Source: Nonomuraea roseoviolacea subsp. carminata (GTDB lineage Bacteria; Actinomycetota; Actinomycetes; Streptosporangiales; Streptosporangiaceae). From it: 64,000 nucleotides of DNA. How positions within the stretch are numbered: the first letter of the stretch is position 1; each line of letters opens with the position of its first letter. The stretch is taken from contig NZ_JAMZEC010000001.1 in the NCBI RefSeq assembly GCF_024172185.1, forward strand, positions 682,001-746,000. Direction: 5' to 3'. The notes beneath the pieces were generated by a model. It saw nothing but the letters and a program-made list of their open reading frames with translations, was not told the DNA's origin and made no database searches. The position numbers and the translations under genes are program-made. Positions 51,711 to 59,981 of this stretch are shown here, one piece after another.

Positions 51711-52211
51711 TTGGATGCAGATTCCCGTTTCGCGGAGTTCGTCGCCGAACGCGGCGACGCGCTCCTGCGCTACGGCTACATGCTGGCCGGCAATCCGCAC
51801 GATGCCGCCGACCTGGTGCAGGAGGCGCTGCTGAAGGTGCGGGCCGCCTGGCCGCGGCTGCGGAGCAAGGAGAACCCGGAGGGCTACGCCCGTACCACGA
51901 TGGCCCGGCTGCACATCGCCACCTGGCGGCTGCGCCGGCGTGAGTTGCTCGCCTGGGACCTGCCGGAGCTCGAGCACCACGACCGGCTGTCCGGCGGCGA
52001 CGAGCGCAGGATGTGGCAGGCGCTGGCCGGGCTGCCGCGCAAGCAGCGCGCGGTCCTGGTGCTGCGCTACTACGAGCAGCTCGACGACGCCGAGATCGCC
52101 GCCGTGCTGGGGATCTCCCGGGGGACCGTGCGCAGTCAGGCCGCACGCGCTCTGGACAAACTCCGCGCCGCCGTCCCGGCCGACCCGATGACGAGGGGGA
52201 ACGTACGATGA
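51711..52211 (+). CDS. SigE-family ECF RNA polymerase sigma factor
   Basis: A 166-residue protein starting at TTG 51711 (LDADSRFAEFVAERGDALLR); the ATG four bases later is in another frame. Region 2 is YMLAGNPHDAADLVQEALLK, and region 4 is RYYEQLDDAEIAAVLGISRG and TVRSQAARALDKLR. This is the actinobacterial SigE (sigma-70 family, short ECF) group, in which the gene after the sigma factor usually encodes a membrane partner. Translation is coupled to the next gene by a four-base overlap. Confidence 0.9.
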   Translation: MDADSRFAEFVAERGDALLRYGYMLAGNPHDAADLVQEALLKVRAAWPRLRSKENPEGYARTTMARLHIATWRLRRRELLAWDLPELEHHDRLSGGDERRMWQALAGLPRKQRAVLVLRYYEQLDDAEIAAVLGISRGTVRSQAARALDKLRAAVPADPMTRGNVR

Positions 52212-53401
52212 CCGAGGTCGAGGACACGCTGCGCAGGACGTTCGGCCAGGCGGAGGAGCAGGCGCCCCGGCTGCCCGCGCTGCTGGCCGAGCGGCTGGTG
52301 GCGGCTCACCGGCGCAGGAGGCGGCGGGCCAGGACGGCGCTGGCCGCCGCCGCGGTCGTCCTGGCCGCCGGTGGGGTGGCGGCCGTGACGCGCGGAGGCG
52401 ACACGATCACCGCCGTGCCCGCCTCGCAGCCGCTCTCCTCCAAGCCGGACGCCTCCGTGGAGCAGGTCTGGCCGCGGGCCGTGCTGACGGCTCCGGCGAA
52501 GGGGCCCGGCGGCCTGGACTGGCGGCCGGCCGCGATGATCGACGACCGCACGGCGCTGATGGTCACCGTGACGGCGAGGGGTGGGTGGGCGGCCGCCCTG
52601 TACGCCTACGACCTCGACAGCGGCGCGCAACGCGAGATCGTCACCTTGCCGGAGTCCGCGGACGGGTACGGCCTGGCCAACGGGTTCGCGGTGGGGAACG
52701 GTCAGGTGGCCTGGTGGAGCAGCGGCAAGGACCGCGTCGCCGGCCTGTGGACCGTGCCCGTGGACGGCGGGAAGCCGCGGCTCGTCGGCACCCGGAGCAT
52801 CAAGAAGGGCGACGGCAGCGGCATCGACGTGCTGGCCGTGGCCGGCGACAGGATCGTGTTCTCGCTCTACACCGGCGGCGTCTTCTCCGTCCCCCTCGCG
52901 GGCGGCCCGGTGGAGCCGGTCGAGCAGGGCGCCGGGATGCACCTGCTCGCCTGGCCGTGGATCGGCACGCCAGGACAGGGCGGCGAGCCCCACGGCACCG
53001 AGTACGCCCGGATCCTGAACGTCGAGACGGGCGAGACCAGGACGGCCGTCACCGAGCCCGGCGAGCAGATCCAGATCTGCGGGGTGACGCTCTGCTTCGG
53101 CCAGGGCGCCGACGGCCGGAGCCTCGTCCGGCACCGGGACGGTTCCGCGTCCAAGGTCCTGCCCGGCCGGGTGGCCCTCATGGAGCCGCCGACCCAGGAC
53201 CGCTTCTTCGTCTCGACGTACGGCGACGGCGGCCCGAGGGGCGTGGGGCTCTACGACGTGGACACCGGCAAGGCGGGCGACCTCGGCATCCGGGGCGATG
53301 GCCAGATGATCAGCCTGCCGTCCACCGATCCGAGCGGCCGGCTCCTCAGCTACCTGCGGGGCGACCGGCTCTATCTGATCGACCTGTCCAGGATCCGATG
53401 A
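52208..53401 (+). CDS. Membrane-anchored beta-propeller partner of the sigma factor
   Basis: A 397-residue protein (ATG 52208 in the sigma stop). The short N-terminal cytoplasmic part (VEDTLRRTFGQAEEQAPRLP) may bind the sigma factor. A basic stop-transfer RRRRRRA and a transmembrane segment (ALAAAAVVLAAGGVAAVT) follow. The outer part is a six- or seven-bladed propeller-like domain with WSSGKDRVAGLWTVPVDGGK and RLLSYLRGDRLYLIDLS. A cysteine pair (CGVTLC) may form a disulfide. Known relatives are the anti-sigma-like partners of this sigma group, but function as an anti-sigma factor is inference. Confidence 0.75.
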   Translation: MTEVEDTLRRTFGQAEEQAPRLPALLAERLVAAHRRRRRRARTALAAAAVVLAAGGVAAVTRGGDTITAVPASQPLSSKPDASVEQVWPRAVLTAPAKGPGGLDWRPAAMIDDRTALMVTVTARGGWAAALYAYDLDSGAQREIVTLPESADGYGLANGFAVGNGQVAWWSSGKDRVAGLWTVPVDGGKPRLVGTRSIKKGDGSGIDVLAVAGDRIVFSLYTGGVFSVPLAGGPVEPVEQGAGMHLLAWPWIGTPGQGGEPHGTEYARILNVETGETRTAVTEPGEQIQICGVTLCFGQGADGRSLVRHRDGSASKVLPGRVALMEPPTQDRFFVSTYGDGGPRGVGLYDVDTGKAGDLGIRGDGQMISLPSTDPSGRLLSYLRGDRLYLIDLSRIR

Positions 53402-53529
53402 CGGTGGGGACGGCGGGAGATCCCCGGCGCATGCCCTCCGGGTGTCCTGGTCCGGCCCGGCCGGACCCCCGAGCATGAGGCACGGGACGAATCCGACCGG
53501 GAAGGGACGTCAGGATCCTGAAGAGGTCG

Positions 53530-53700
53530 ATGAAGGGTCTGGTAGCGGCGGCGGCGGTCGCGACGGCGCCGGCGGGGGCCGGCGTCGCGACCGCGCCGGT
53601 GGCCGAGGCCGCCGCGTCGTTCACCTGCCCGCCGGGCGTGGGAACGACCGACGGCCACAGCCCGGGCCCGCTGACCGGCCCTTCCCGGGGCCGGTCAGCG
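53530..53700 (+). pseudogene. Possible remnant of a small secreted protein gene
   Basis: ATG 53530 opens a frame with a signal-peptide-like start (MKGLVAAAAVATAPAGAGVA) and SFTCPPGV, but then reads through the terminator hairpin into the antisense strand of acdS. Only the first 45 residues look real. It may be the truncated start of a small exported protein. Confidence 0.3.
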
Positions 53701-53701
53701 G
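53668..53701. terminator. Hairpin terminator, acdS end
   Basis: CCGCTGACCGGCC (53668-53680) pairs perfectly with 53689-53701 around an 8-base loop. The acdS stop codon (TGA on the minus strand, 53697-53695) is inside the stem. Confidence 0.8.
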
Positions 53702-54702
53702 AAGACCCCGCTGTAGGCGTTGAGGGCGGGCTGGCCGCCCAGGTGGGCGTACAGGACCGTGGAGTCGCGCGGGATCTCCCCGCTCCGCACGAGGTCGACG
53801 AGGCCCGCCATGGACTTGCCCTCGTACACGGGGTCGAGGATCACGCCTTCGAGGCGGCCGGTGAGCCGGATGGCGTCCACGGTGGACGGGACGGGGACGC
53901 CGTACACGTCCCCGGCCCAGCCCTCCAGCAAGGTGATCTCGTCGTCGCGCAGGTCGCGGCCGAGTCCGACCAGCTCGGCCGTGGCACGGGCGATCTTCTC
54001 CACCTGGGCGCGGGTCTCGGCGGGCTTGGCGGAGGCGTCGATGCCGAGGACACGGCGGGGACGGTCCTGACCGGCGAAGCCGGCGATCATGCCCGCCTGG
54101 GTGCTGCCGGTCACGCTGCACACCACGATCGTGTCGAAGAAGACGCCCAGCTCCTCCTCCTGCCGCCGCACCTCCTCCGCCCAGCCGGCGAAGCCCAGCC
54201 CGCCGAGGGGGTGGTCGGAGGCCCCGGCGGGGATCGCGTACGGGGTGCCGCCGGCCGCCCGGACGTCGTCCAGGGCCTGCTGCCAGCTCTCCTTGAACCC
54301 GATGCCGAAGCCCGCCTGGACCAGCCGCACGTCCGCGCCCATGATCCGCGACAGCAGGATGTTGCCCACCTTGTCGTTGACCGGGTCGGGCCAGTCCACC
54401 CAGCTCTCCTGCACCAGCACGGCCTTCAGCCCGGCCTTGGCGGCGGCTGCGGCGACCTGGCGGGTGTGGTTGGACTGCACGCCGCCGATGGTGACGAGGG
54501 TGTCGGCGCCGCGGGCCAGGGCGTCGGCGACGAGGTACTCCAGCTTGCGGGTCTTGTTGCCGCCGAAGGCCAGGCCGCTGTTGCAGTCCTCGCGCTTGGC
54601 CCAGACGCGGGCGCCGCCGAGGTGGTCGCTCAGCCGCTCCAGCGGGTGGACGGGGCTGGGCCCGAACAGCAGCGGATAGCGCGGGAAGTCGTCGAGGGGC
54701 AT
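53695..54702 (-). CDS. acdS: 1-aminocyclopropane-1-carboxylate deaminase
   Basis: A 335-residue PLP enzyme (ATG 54702) that cleaves ACC, the plant ethylene precursor, to ammonia and 2-oxobutyrate. The PLP lysine is Lys50 in [13 protein letters not shown], and [12 protein letters not shown] follows. [12 protein letters not shown] with Tyr293 and Glu294 is diagnostic for true ACC deaminases rather than D-cysteine desulfhydrases. [13 protein letters not shown] carries the expected Leu. It follows a GntR regulator gene on the same strand (25 bases), and the pair likely forms one operon under the palindrome at 55393-55412. Confidence 0.94.
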   Translation of the reverse strand: MPLDDFPRYPLLFGPSPVHPLERLSDHLGGARVWAKREDCNSGLAFGGNKTRKLEYLVADALARGADTLVTIGGVQSNHTRQVAAAAAKAGLKAVLVQESWVDWPDPVNDKVGNILLSRIMGADVRLVQAGFGIGFKESWQQALDDVRAAGGTPYAIPAGASDHPLGGLGFAGWAEEVRRQEEELGVFFDTIVVCSVTGSTQAGMIAGFAGQDRPRRVLGIDASAKPAETRAQVEKIARATAELVGLGRDLRDDEITLLEGWAGDVYGVPVPSTVDAIRLTGRLEGVILDPVYEGKSMAGLVDLVRSGEIPRDSTVLYAHLGGQPALNAYSGVFR

Positions 54703-54727
54703 CTGTCGCTCCTTGCCTGGTGGTCTC

Positions 54728-55396
54728 TCACGGCTCGTCGGGGAGGGCGTCGAGGAGGGGATCGAGGGTCTCCCAGTTGGCGCGGGTGGCGGCCGCCGCG
54801 CCCTCGGCGTCGCCCGCCGCGCACAGCGCGATGATCCGTTCGTGCTGCGCGACCGAGCGCCGGCCGCTCAGCGAGGAGAAGCGCAGCCGTTCCAGCCGCC
54901 GCAGCATCGGCGTGAACTGCTCCAGGACGGAGCGGATGGCGGCGTTGGCGCTCGCGGTGACCAGGACGCCGTGGAAGTCGTCGTCGGCGGCGATGGCCGC
55001 CTCGACGTCGTCGCGGCGCAGCGCGTCGGCGAAGCGCTCGTTGGCGGCGCGCATGGCGTCCAGCTCGGCGGCCGACAGGCCGGGCAGCGCCTCGCGTACG
55101 GCCAGCTCGTGCATGGCGGACGTCACGGACCGGGCCGCGCGGGCGGCGCGCACGTCGAGCGGGCTGACGATCGTGTAGCGGCCGGGTTTGGTGCGCACGA
55201 GACCGGCCTGCTCCAGCCGTGCCAGCGCCTCGCGCACGGGGGTGCGGCTGACGCCGAGCCACTCCACGAGGTCGCCGTCGCTGAGGCGTTCGCCGGGCGC
55301 GAGGGTGCCGTCGACGATGGCGTCGCGGATCGCCCGGTAGGCGTCGTCACGCAGGAGGGATCGGGAGACGTACCCGCGTCTCTTGGGGACCGGCAT
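54728..55396 (-). CDS. GntR/FadR-type regulator of acdS
   Basis: A 222-residue protein (ATG 55396). The winged helix [20 protein letters not shown] and [19 protein letters not shown] is followed by an all-helical FCD ligand domain with DDDFHGVLV and [19 protein letters not shown] (metal-binding His/Asp positions). Its start codon lies inside a perfect 20-bp palindrome, so it very likely represses itself and acdS, and it may be read from a leaderless mRNA. The effector may be ACC or a related acid. Confidence 0.9.
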   Translation of the reverse strand: MPVPKRRGYVSRSLLRDDAYRAIRDAIVDGTLAPGERLSDGDLVEWLGVSRTPVREALARLEQAGLVRTKPGRYTIVSPLDVRAARAARSVTSAMHELAVREALPGLSAAELDAMRAANERFADALRRDDVEAAIAADDDFHGVLVTASANAAIRSVLEQFTPMLRRLERLRFSSLSGRRSVAQHERIIALCAAGDAEGAAAATRANWETLDPLLDALPDEP

Positions 55397-55412
55397 GCAA
55401 TATATTGCATGC
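55393..55412. promoter_or_regulatory. Perfect 20-bp palindromic operator over the GntR start codon
   Basis: GCATGCAATATATTGCATGC is a perfect palindrome that contains the ATG of the GntR gene (55396-55394) and a TATATT core. Extra symmetry continues into the flanking CGG/CCG. FadR-type repressors bind such sites. Confidence 0.75.
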
Positions 55413-55449
55413 TGCCGGAGGGGACGTTGTCAATGCGCCCTCGCCGTGA

Positions 55450-56088
55450 TCACAGCTCCTTCGCGGCTGCTCCGATGACGCCGCGCACCGCCAGCGTGAT
55501 CCGCTCGGCGGCCACGCCCGGGTCCAGCGGGCCGGCGCCGGACGGGCCGGGGCCGGAGGGATCGGCGCAGGACGCGGGACCGGAGGGGTCGGCGTCCGGC
55601 GAGCCGGTGTCCAGCCAGGCGAGGACGCCCTCGACGGTCACGGTGAAGGCCAGCCGCGCCGCCCAGCCCGCCCACGCCGGGTCGGGGATCCGCTCGGCCA
55701 GCTCCCGGCGCGCCAGCTCGACGGACGTCGCGGTGAAGGAGTCGACGACGTCGCGGAACTCCGGCTCGCGGGCGGCGTAGCGGAACAGCACCCGGAACCC
55801 GTCGGGGTCGGCGCCCGCCGCGCGGACGAGCGCGGGGATGGTCCCGGCGTCGAAGTGGTCGTCCCCGACCTGCTCGACGAGCCGCTCCCGGCACCGGTCG
55901 AGCACGGCGCGGTAGAGGTCGGTCTTCGACTCGAAGTGCCGGTAGAGGATGACCTTGCTGATGCCCGCCTCGTGGGCCACGGCCTCCAGGCTGGTCGCGC
56001 CGAAGCCGGTGCGCGCGAAGGTGCGGGCGGCGGCGTCGATGATCTGCTGCCGGCGCTCGGCCCGGCGCATCCTCCGCACGGTCTCCAT
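55450..56088 (-). CDS. TetR-family regulator
   Basis: About 212 residues from ATG 56088 (METVRRMRRAERRQQIIDAA); a longer in-frame start at 56121 is less likely because it would include the operator. The HTH is TSLEAVAHEAGISKVILYRH. Near the C-terminus is a low-complexity insert (DADPSGPASCADPSGPGPSG). It is divergent from the cytochrome P450 gene, which it probably represses together with itself. Confidence 0.85.
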   Translation of the reverse strand: METVRRMRRAERRQQIIDAAARTFARTGFGATSLEAVAHEAGISKVILYRHFESKTDLYRAVLDRCRERLVEQVGDDHFDAGTIPALVRAAGADPDGFRVLFRYAAREPEFRDVVDSFTATSVELARRELAERIPDPAWAGWAARLAFTVTVEGVLAWLDTGSPDADPSGPASCADPSGPGPSGAGPLDPGVAAERITLAVRGVIGAAAKEL

Positions 56089-56114
56089 CCGTCCCCCTCT
56101 TGTTAACTCCGAAG

Positions 56115-56135
56115 GTAACAACTAGCGTTGTTTAC
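56115..56135. promoter_or_regulatory. Operator between TetR and P450 genes
   Basis: GTAACAACTAGCGTTGTTTAC (21 bases with one extra base in one arm) is an imperfect dyad ending at the P450 start codon. GTTAAC (56102-56107) and GTCAACAAA lie beside it. This fits a TetR dimer site. Confidence 0.55.
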
Positions 56136-57257
56136 ATGCGAGTCAACAAAAGCTCCTCGCCGTGCCCGATGGAGCGGGTGCGCACCGCCGTGGGTGACGA
56201 GGCGTGGCGCGTCACCGGCTACGACCTGGCGCGCCGCCTGCTGGACGACGACCGCCTGGGACGTTCGCACCCCGACCCGTCCTCCGCCGCGCGGATCGGC
56301 GAGTCCGCCCTGTTCGGCGGGCCGAGCGGCGACCACGCCACCGAAGGCGAGGACCACGCGCGGCTGCGCGCCATGCTCCAGCCGCACTTCTCCCCCGCGC
56401 GCGTGCGCGCCCTCCGGCCCCGCGTCGAGGAGCTGACCGCGCGGCTGCTCGACGCCATGGAACGCGACGGCCCGCCCGCCGACCTCCACCGCGCCCTCGC
56501 CCTGCCCCTCCCCCTCCTCGTCATCTGCGAGCTGCTCGGGGTCCCGTACGAGGACCGGGACCGCTTCCGCGCCTGGACCGAGGCCGCCGGCGACACCACC
56601 GACAACGCGCGCTCGGCGCAGGGCCTGGCCGCGCTCTACGCGTACGGCAGGGAGCTCGTCGGGCGCAAACGCCGGGAACCGGCGGACGACGTCATCTCCC
56701 GCCTGTGCGCCTGGCCCGGCGCGGACGACGACGAGATCGCCCGCCGGTCGATGACGCTGCTGTTCGCCGGCCACGAGACGACGGTGGCGCAGATCGGCCT
56801 CGGCGCGGCGCTCCTCCTCGCCGACCGCGGGCAGTGGCGCGCCCTCGCGTCGGACCCGGGCCTCGTGGACGGCGCGGTCGAGGAGATCCTGCGGGCGCCC
56901 ACGTCGAGCGGCGCCGGCATCCCCCGCTACGCGCGCGCGGACTTCGAGGTGGGCGGGGCCCGCGTCGCGGCCGGCGACCTCGTCCTGCTGGACACGGCCG
57001 CCGCGAACCACGACCCCGCGGTCTTCGAGCGGCCCGGCGACCTCGACATCACGCGGAAGGCGGCCGGGCACCTGTCGTTCGGGCACGGGGCGCGCTACTG
57101 CGTCGGCGCGCCGCTGGCCCGCCTCGAACTGCGCGCCGTCTTCTCCGGGCTCGCCGCCCGGTTTCCGGACCTGCGCCTGGCGGTGCCCGCCGACCGGCTG
57201 CGGCTCCGGACCGGGTCGCTGACCAGCGGGTACGTGGAGCTGCCCGTCACCTGGTAG
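56136..57257 (+). CDS. Cytochrome P450
   Basis: A 373-residue protein (ATG 56136; ATG 56169 also possible). The I-helix oxygen motif is TLLFAGHETTVAQIG, and the EEILR-type K-helix is VEEILRAPTSSG. The heme loop is LSFGHGARYCVGAPLARLEL with Cys322. It is about 25 residues shorter than most bacterial P450s at the N-terminus. No ferredoxin or reductase gene is adjacent, so it depends on unlinked partners. Its substrate is unknown; the divergent TetR suggests induction by a small molecule. Confidence 0.9.
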   Translation: MRVNKSSSPCPMERVRTAVGDEAWRVTGYDLARRLLDDDRLGRSHPDPSSAARIGESALFGGPSGDHATEGEDHARLRAMLQPHFSPARVRALRPRVEELTARLLDAMERDGPPADLHRALALPLPLLVICELLGVPYEDRDRFRAWTEAAGDTTDNARSAQGLAALYAYGRELVGRKRREPADDVISRLCAWPGADDDEIARRSMTLLFAGHETTVAQIGLGAALLLADRGQWRALASDPGLVDGAVEEILRAPTSSGAGIPRYARADFEVGGARVAAGDLVLLDTAAANHDPAVFERPGDLDITRKAAGHLSFGHGARYCVGAPLARLELRAVFSGLAARFPDLRLAVPADRLRLRTGSLTSGYVELPVTW

Positions 57258-57330
57258 GCCCGGAAACCGAAGGCAACCGATCCCCGCCGGTGACCGAAAT
57301 AAGGATTACGCTGGATAACTGGGGGATCTC

Positions 57331-57483
57331 ATGAACATCGGCTTCTTTCTCATTCTCCTGATCGCCGTGGCGATCGTCTTCAGCATGGGCTTCCTGCTCG
57401 TCGAGACGGTCCTCAAGATGGTGCGCGACGAGGACTGGAACGTGGGCGCCCGCGCCGAGCGGCACCGTCCCCTGCGAAGGTGA
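57331..57483 (+). CDS. 50-residue membrane peptide
   Basis: ATG 57331 with GGGGGATCTC upstream. A single transmembrane helix (IGFFLILLIAVAIVFSMGFL) is followed by a charged tail MVRDEDWNVGARAERHRPLR. It resembles small actinobacterial membrane proteins of unknown role. Confidence 0.6.
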   Translation: MNIGFFLILLIAVAIVFSMGFLLVETVLKMVRDEDWNVGARAERHRPLRR

Positions 57484-57617
57484 CGCCGCGAGGATGACGC
57501 GCCGGGGGGCGCGCCGCGATGCGGCGCGCCTCGATCGCCGGCATCTGGAAGAAGCGGCGCCCGCCCGGCCCCGCGGACCAAGCTCGGGCCGGGCGAGCGC
57601 CGCCGGCACAGGGTGGG

Positions 57618-58220
57618 TCAGACGCCGCGGGCGGCGTCGAACCGGGCGATGACGTCGGTCCAGTTGATCAGCCCCCACAGCTTCTCGACGTAGTCCGGGC
57701 GGACGTTGCGGTACTGCAGGTAGTACGCGTGCTCCCAGGCGTCGAAGACGAGCAGCGGGGTGGTGTTCATGCCGACGTTGCCGTGGTGGTCGTAGACCTG
57801 CTCGACCACCAGGCGGCGGCCCAGCGGCTCCCAGGCCAGCACGCCCCAGCCGGAGCCCTGCACGGTGGCGGTGGCGGTGGTGAGCTGCTTCTGGAACGCC
57901 TCGAAGGAGCCGAAGTGCTCGACGATCGCGTCGCCCAGTTCACCGTCGGGGCGGTCGCCGCCGTCCGGGGACAGGTTCTGCCAGAAGATCGTGTGCAGCA
58001 CGTGCCCGGACAGGTTGAACGCGAACGTCTTCTCCAGCCCGACCAGGCCGCCGAACTCGCCCTTGTCACGGGCCTCGGCCAGCCTTTCGAGGGTGTCGTT
58101 GGCGCCCTTGACGTACGCGGCGTGGTGCTTGGCGTGGTGCAGCTCCAGGATCTCGCCGGTGATGGCGGGCTCCAGGGCGGCGTAGTCGTACGGCATGTCC
58201 GGAAGGGTGTACTGACCCAT
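57618..58220 (-). CDS. sod: Superoxide dismutase (Fe/Mn type)
   Basis: 200 residues from ATG 58220 ([20 protein letters not shown]). Metal ligands are visible in [15 protein letters not shown] (first His region), [16 protein letters not shown] (second His) and [20 protein letters not shown] (Asp and last His). It turns superoxide into oxygen and hydrogen peroxide in the cytoplasm. Fe versus Mn use cannot be decided safely. The upstream box at 58254-58268 suggests control by a Fur-family (Nur-like) regulator, as for iron SODs in Streptomyces. Confidence 0.93.
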   Translation of the reverse strand: MGQYTLPDMPYDYAALEPAITGEILELHHAKHHAAYVKGANDTLERLAEARDKGEFGGLVGLEKTFAFNLSGHVLHTIFWQNLSPDGGDRPDGELGDAIVEHFGSFEAFQKQLTTATATVQGSGWGVLAWEPLGRRLVVEQVYDHHGNVGMNTTPLLVFDAWEHAYYLQYRNVRPDYVEKLWGLINWTDVIARFDAARGV

Positions 58221-58253
58221 CGGCGCGCTCTCCTCCAACGATCCATCGCTTAA

Positions 58254-58268
58254 TGCGAGTTATTTGCA
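58254..58268 (-). promoter_or_regulatory. Fur/Nur-like box upstream of sod
   Basis: TGCAAATAACTCGCA (read on the minus strand) is a 7-1-7 dyad with two mismatches per arm in an AT-rich promoter patch. It resembles the TTGCAA-type sites of nickel- or iron-responsive Fur proteins. Confidence 0.5.
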
Positions 58269-58323
58269 ATAGCGATATCAAAGCAGAAACGCGTGTCCGG
58301 TGCCAGACGACAGCCCGTACGAC

Positions 58324-59586
58324 TCATGCGGCGAACAGGAGGGTGAGGCCGCCGAGGGTGTAGCAGAGCATGAGGACGAACAGCGGGATCTGCCCCGCCA
58401 CCGCGCGCTCCGGCGGCAGGAGCCGGACCGAGCGGTCGTGCGCCGCGACGACCCCCGCGACGTGACCCGCCACGATGGCCAGCACCTGGACCGTGGCGAT
58501 CGTGCCCGGCCCGACGACGTCCCGGTCCACCTCCACGCCGAGCCGGTCCAGGCCGAGGGCGAGGATGACAGCCCGCTGGCCCTCGAAGACGAGCAGCGAG
58601 AAGTAGTGGGCCACCAGGTAGCCGAGCGCGATGGGCACCAGCGAGTGGGCGAAGCGGGGCGCCAGGCCGCGCGTGCCGCCGACGAGGCCGGCCACGCCGA
58701 GGCACGCCGCGTACAGCAGCGCCACCCCGGCCACGGCCGCGAGCAGGCCGAGCGTGCCCAGCCCGGCGCGGCCGAGCGGGCTCGTCTGCAGGGCGTTCAC
58801 CCAGGCGGGCGCGCCGGAGAAGCCGTCGTAGCCGGTGCCGCCGAGCAGCACGCACACGGTCGCGACCAGGCCGGGGGCGGGCCGCACGGCGTCCAGGCCG
58901 TCGAACGGGCCACGCAGCACCCGCGTGCCGTCCGCGCGCCGGCCGAGCGGGGACAGGTGGCCGATCAGCGTCGAGTACACCTCGAACGGGTCGCCGCGTT
59001 CGAGCCAGGCGTGGCCGTAGGCGAGCGTGCCCGCGACCTGCGCCGCCGCGTACACCGCGCAGAAGGCGAGCAGCGTGGGCGGCGCGGCGGGCGCGGGCGC
59101 GACGAGCTCCGTCCAGGTGAACGCGAGCAGCCCGGCGGCGGCCGGCCAGTAGCCGAGGCGGGCGGGCAGCGGGCGGCGCGGCCGGCCGGGCAGCAGCCGG
59201 AACGGGCTGACCGTCCGCCACACCGGCCCGAACAGCAGCGACGCCGGGACGAGGCCGACCCAGAACAGCACGTACACGAGGTACGGGCCGGCGTTGCCCT
59301 CGGCCGGGCCCACCAGCAGCCACCCCGCGGTGTAGAGGGCGGCGAGCAGGGCCGCCACGCGGGCCGGGCGGGCGGGGAGCCGCGCGCGGATCGCCCGCCC
59401 CGCCCGGTCGCCGCTGAAGCGGGAGTCCGCCCACAGCAGGCCGAGCGCCAGGAACGACACGACCAGCGCGGCGAACGCCCCGGCGTAGGCGTAGAAGAGC
59501 GGGATGGGCAGGTCGCTGCGCTCGCCCACCCCGTGCGCCAGGGCCGGCAGGCCGCCCCCTTGGGCCAGAACCCCCGCGCCGCTCAC
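58324..59586 (-). CDS. Polytopic membrane protein of the envelope operon
   Basis: A 420-residue protein (GTG 59586, overlapping the previous stop as GTGA). About ten transmembrane helices are visible, starting with FYAYAGAFAALVVSFLALGL and including LVYVLFWVGLVPASLLFGPV. Conserved-looking polar patches are GHAWLERGDPFEVYSTLIGH and LVAHYFSLLVFEGQRA. No transporter family is recognised. It is the third gene of an operon with a beta-helix protein and a cupredoxin-like lipoprotein. Confidence 0.7.
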   Translation of the reverse strand: MSGAGVLAQGGGLPALAHGVGERSDLPIPLFYAYAGAFAALVVSFLALGLLWADSRFSGDRAGRAIRARLPARPARVAALLAALYTAGWLLVGPAEGNAGPYLVYVLFWVGLVPASLLFGPVWRTVSPFRLLPGRPRRPLPARLGYWPAAAGLLAFTWTELVAPAPAAPPTLLAFCAVYAAAQVAGTLAYGHAWLERGDPFEVYSTLIGHLSPLGRRADGTRVLRGPFDGLDAVRPAPGLVATVCVLLGGTGYDGFSGAPAWVNALQTSPLGRAGLGTLGLLAAVAGVALLYAACLGVAGLVGGTRGLAPRFAHSLVPIALGYLVAHYFSLLVFEGQRAVILALGLDRLGVEVDRDVVGPGTIATVQVLAIVAGHVAGVVAAHDRSVRLLPPERAVAGQIPLFVLMLCYTLGGLTLLFAA

Positions 59587-59981
59587 CGCACCGCCACCTG
59601 GGTGAGGACCAGGCCGCTCTCGTGCGTCTCCACCTCGAACACGCCGGTCAGGTCCGCCCGGAAGCGCACGGTCACGGCCTGACCGGGTCGCAGCTCGGCC
59701 GTGCGGTCGTAGCCGTGCACGTGCAACTCGTCGGCGACGTCGCTGGTGACCGTGATGGCGACCGTCTGGCCGCGCCGCGCCTCCAGCCAGCCGGACGGGG
59801 GGCTCACCCGCCCGGCCCGTACGGTGATCACCGCCCGCGCCTCGCCGCCCTGACCGCCCCCGCCCGGCGGGGCGGTGGCCACCTCGTGGCTGTTGCCCGG
59901 CTTGTGGTGCGTCTGCGACAGCGGCCCGCACCCGGCGGCCAGCAGGACGACCGCCGCCCATCCGGTCAGCCGCCGCCTCAT
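59583..59981 (-). CDS. Cupredoxin-like lipoprotein
   Basis: A 132-residue protein (ATG 59981). The lipobox is VLLAAGCGPL with Cys near residue 18. After a Gly-rich linker, the last 90 residues (TVRAGRVSPPSGWLEARRGQ, DVADELHVHGYDRTAELRPG, VFEVETHESGLVLTQVAV) match the cupredoxin-like fold of periplasmic metal-binding proteins. His residues in LHVHGYD and ETHESG are candidate ligands, but the usual Cys ligand of blue copper proteins is absent. It overlaps both neighbours by four bases. Confidence 0.75.
   Translation of the reverse strand: MRRRLTGWAAVVLLAAGCGPLSQTHHKPGNSHEVATAPPGGGGQGGEARAVITVRAGRVSPPSGWLEARRGQTVAITVTSDVADELHVHGYDRTAELRPGQAVTVRFRADLTGVFEVETHESGLVLTQVAVR

Noticed and set aside
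53701..54834. Long plus-strand continuation of the small ORF at 53530
   Set aside because: It is antisense to acdS, which has all catalytic residues on the minus strand.
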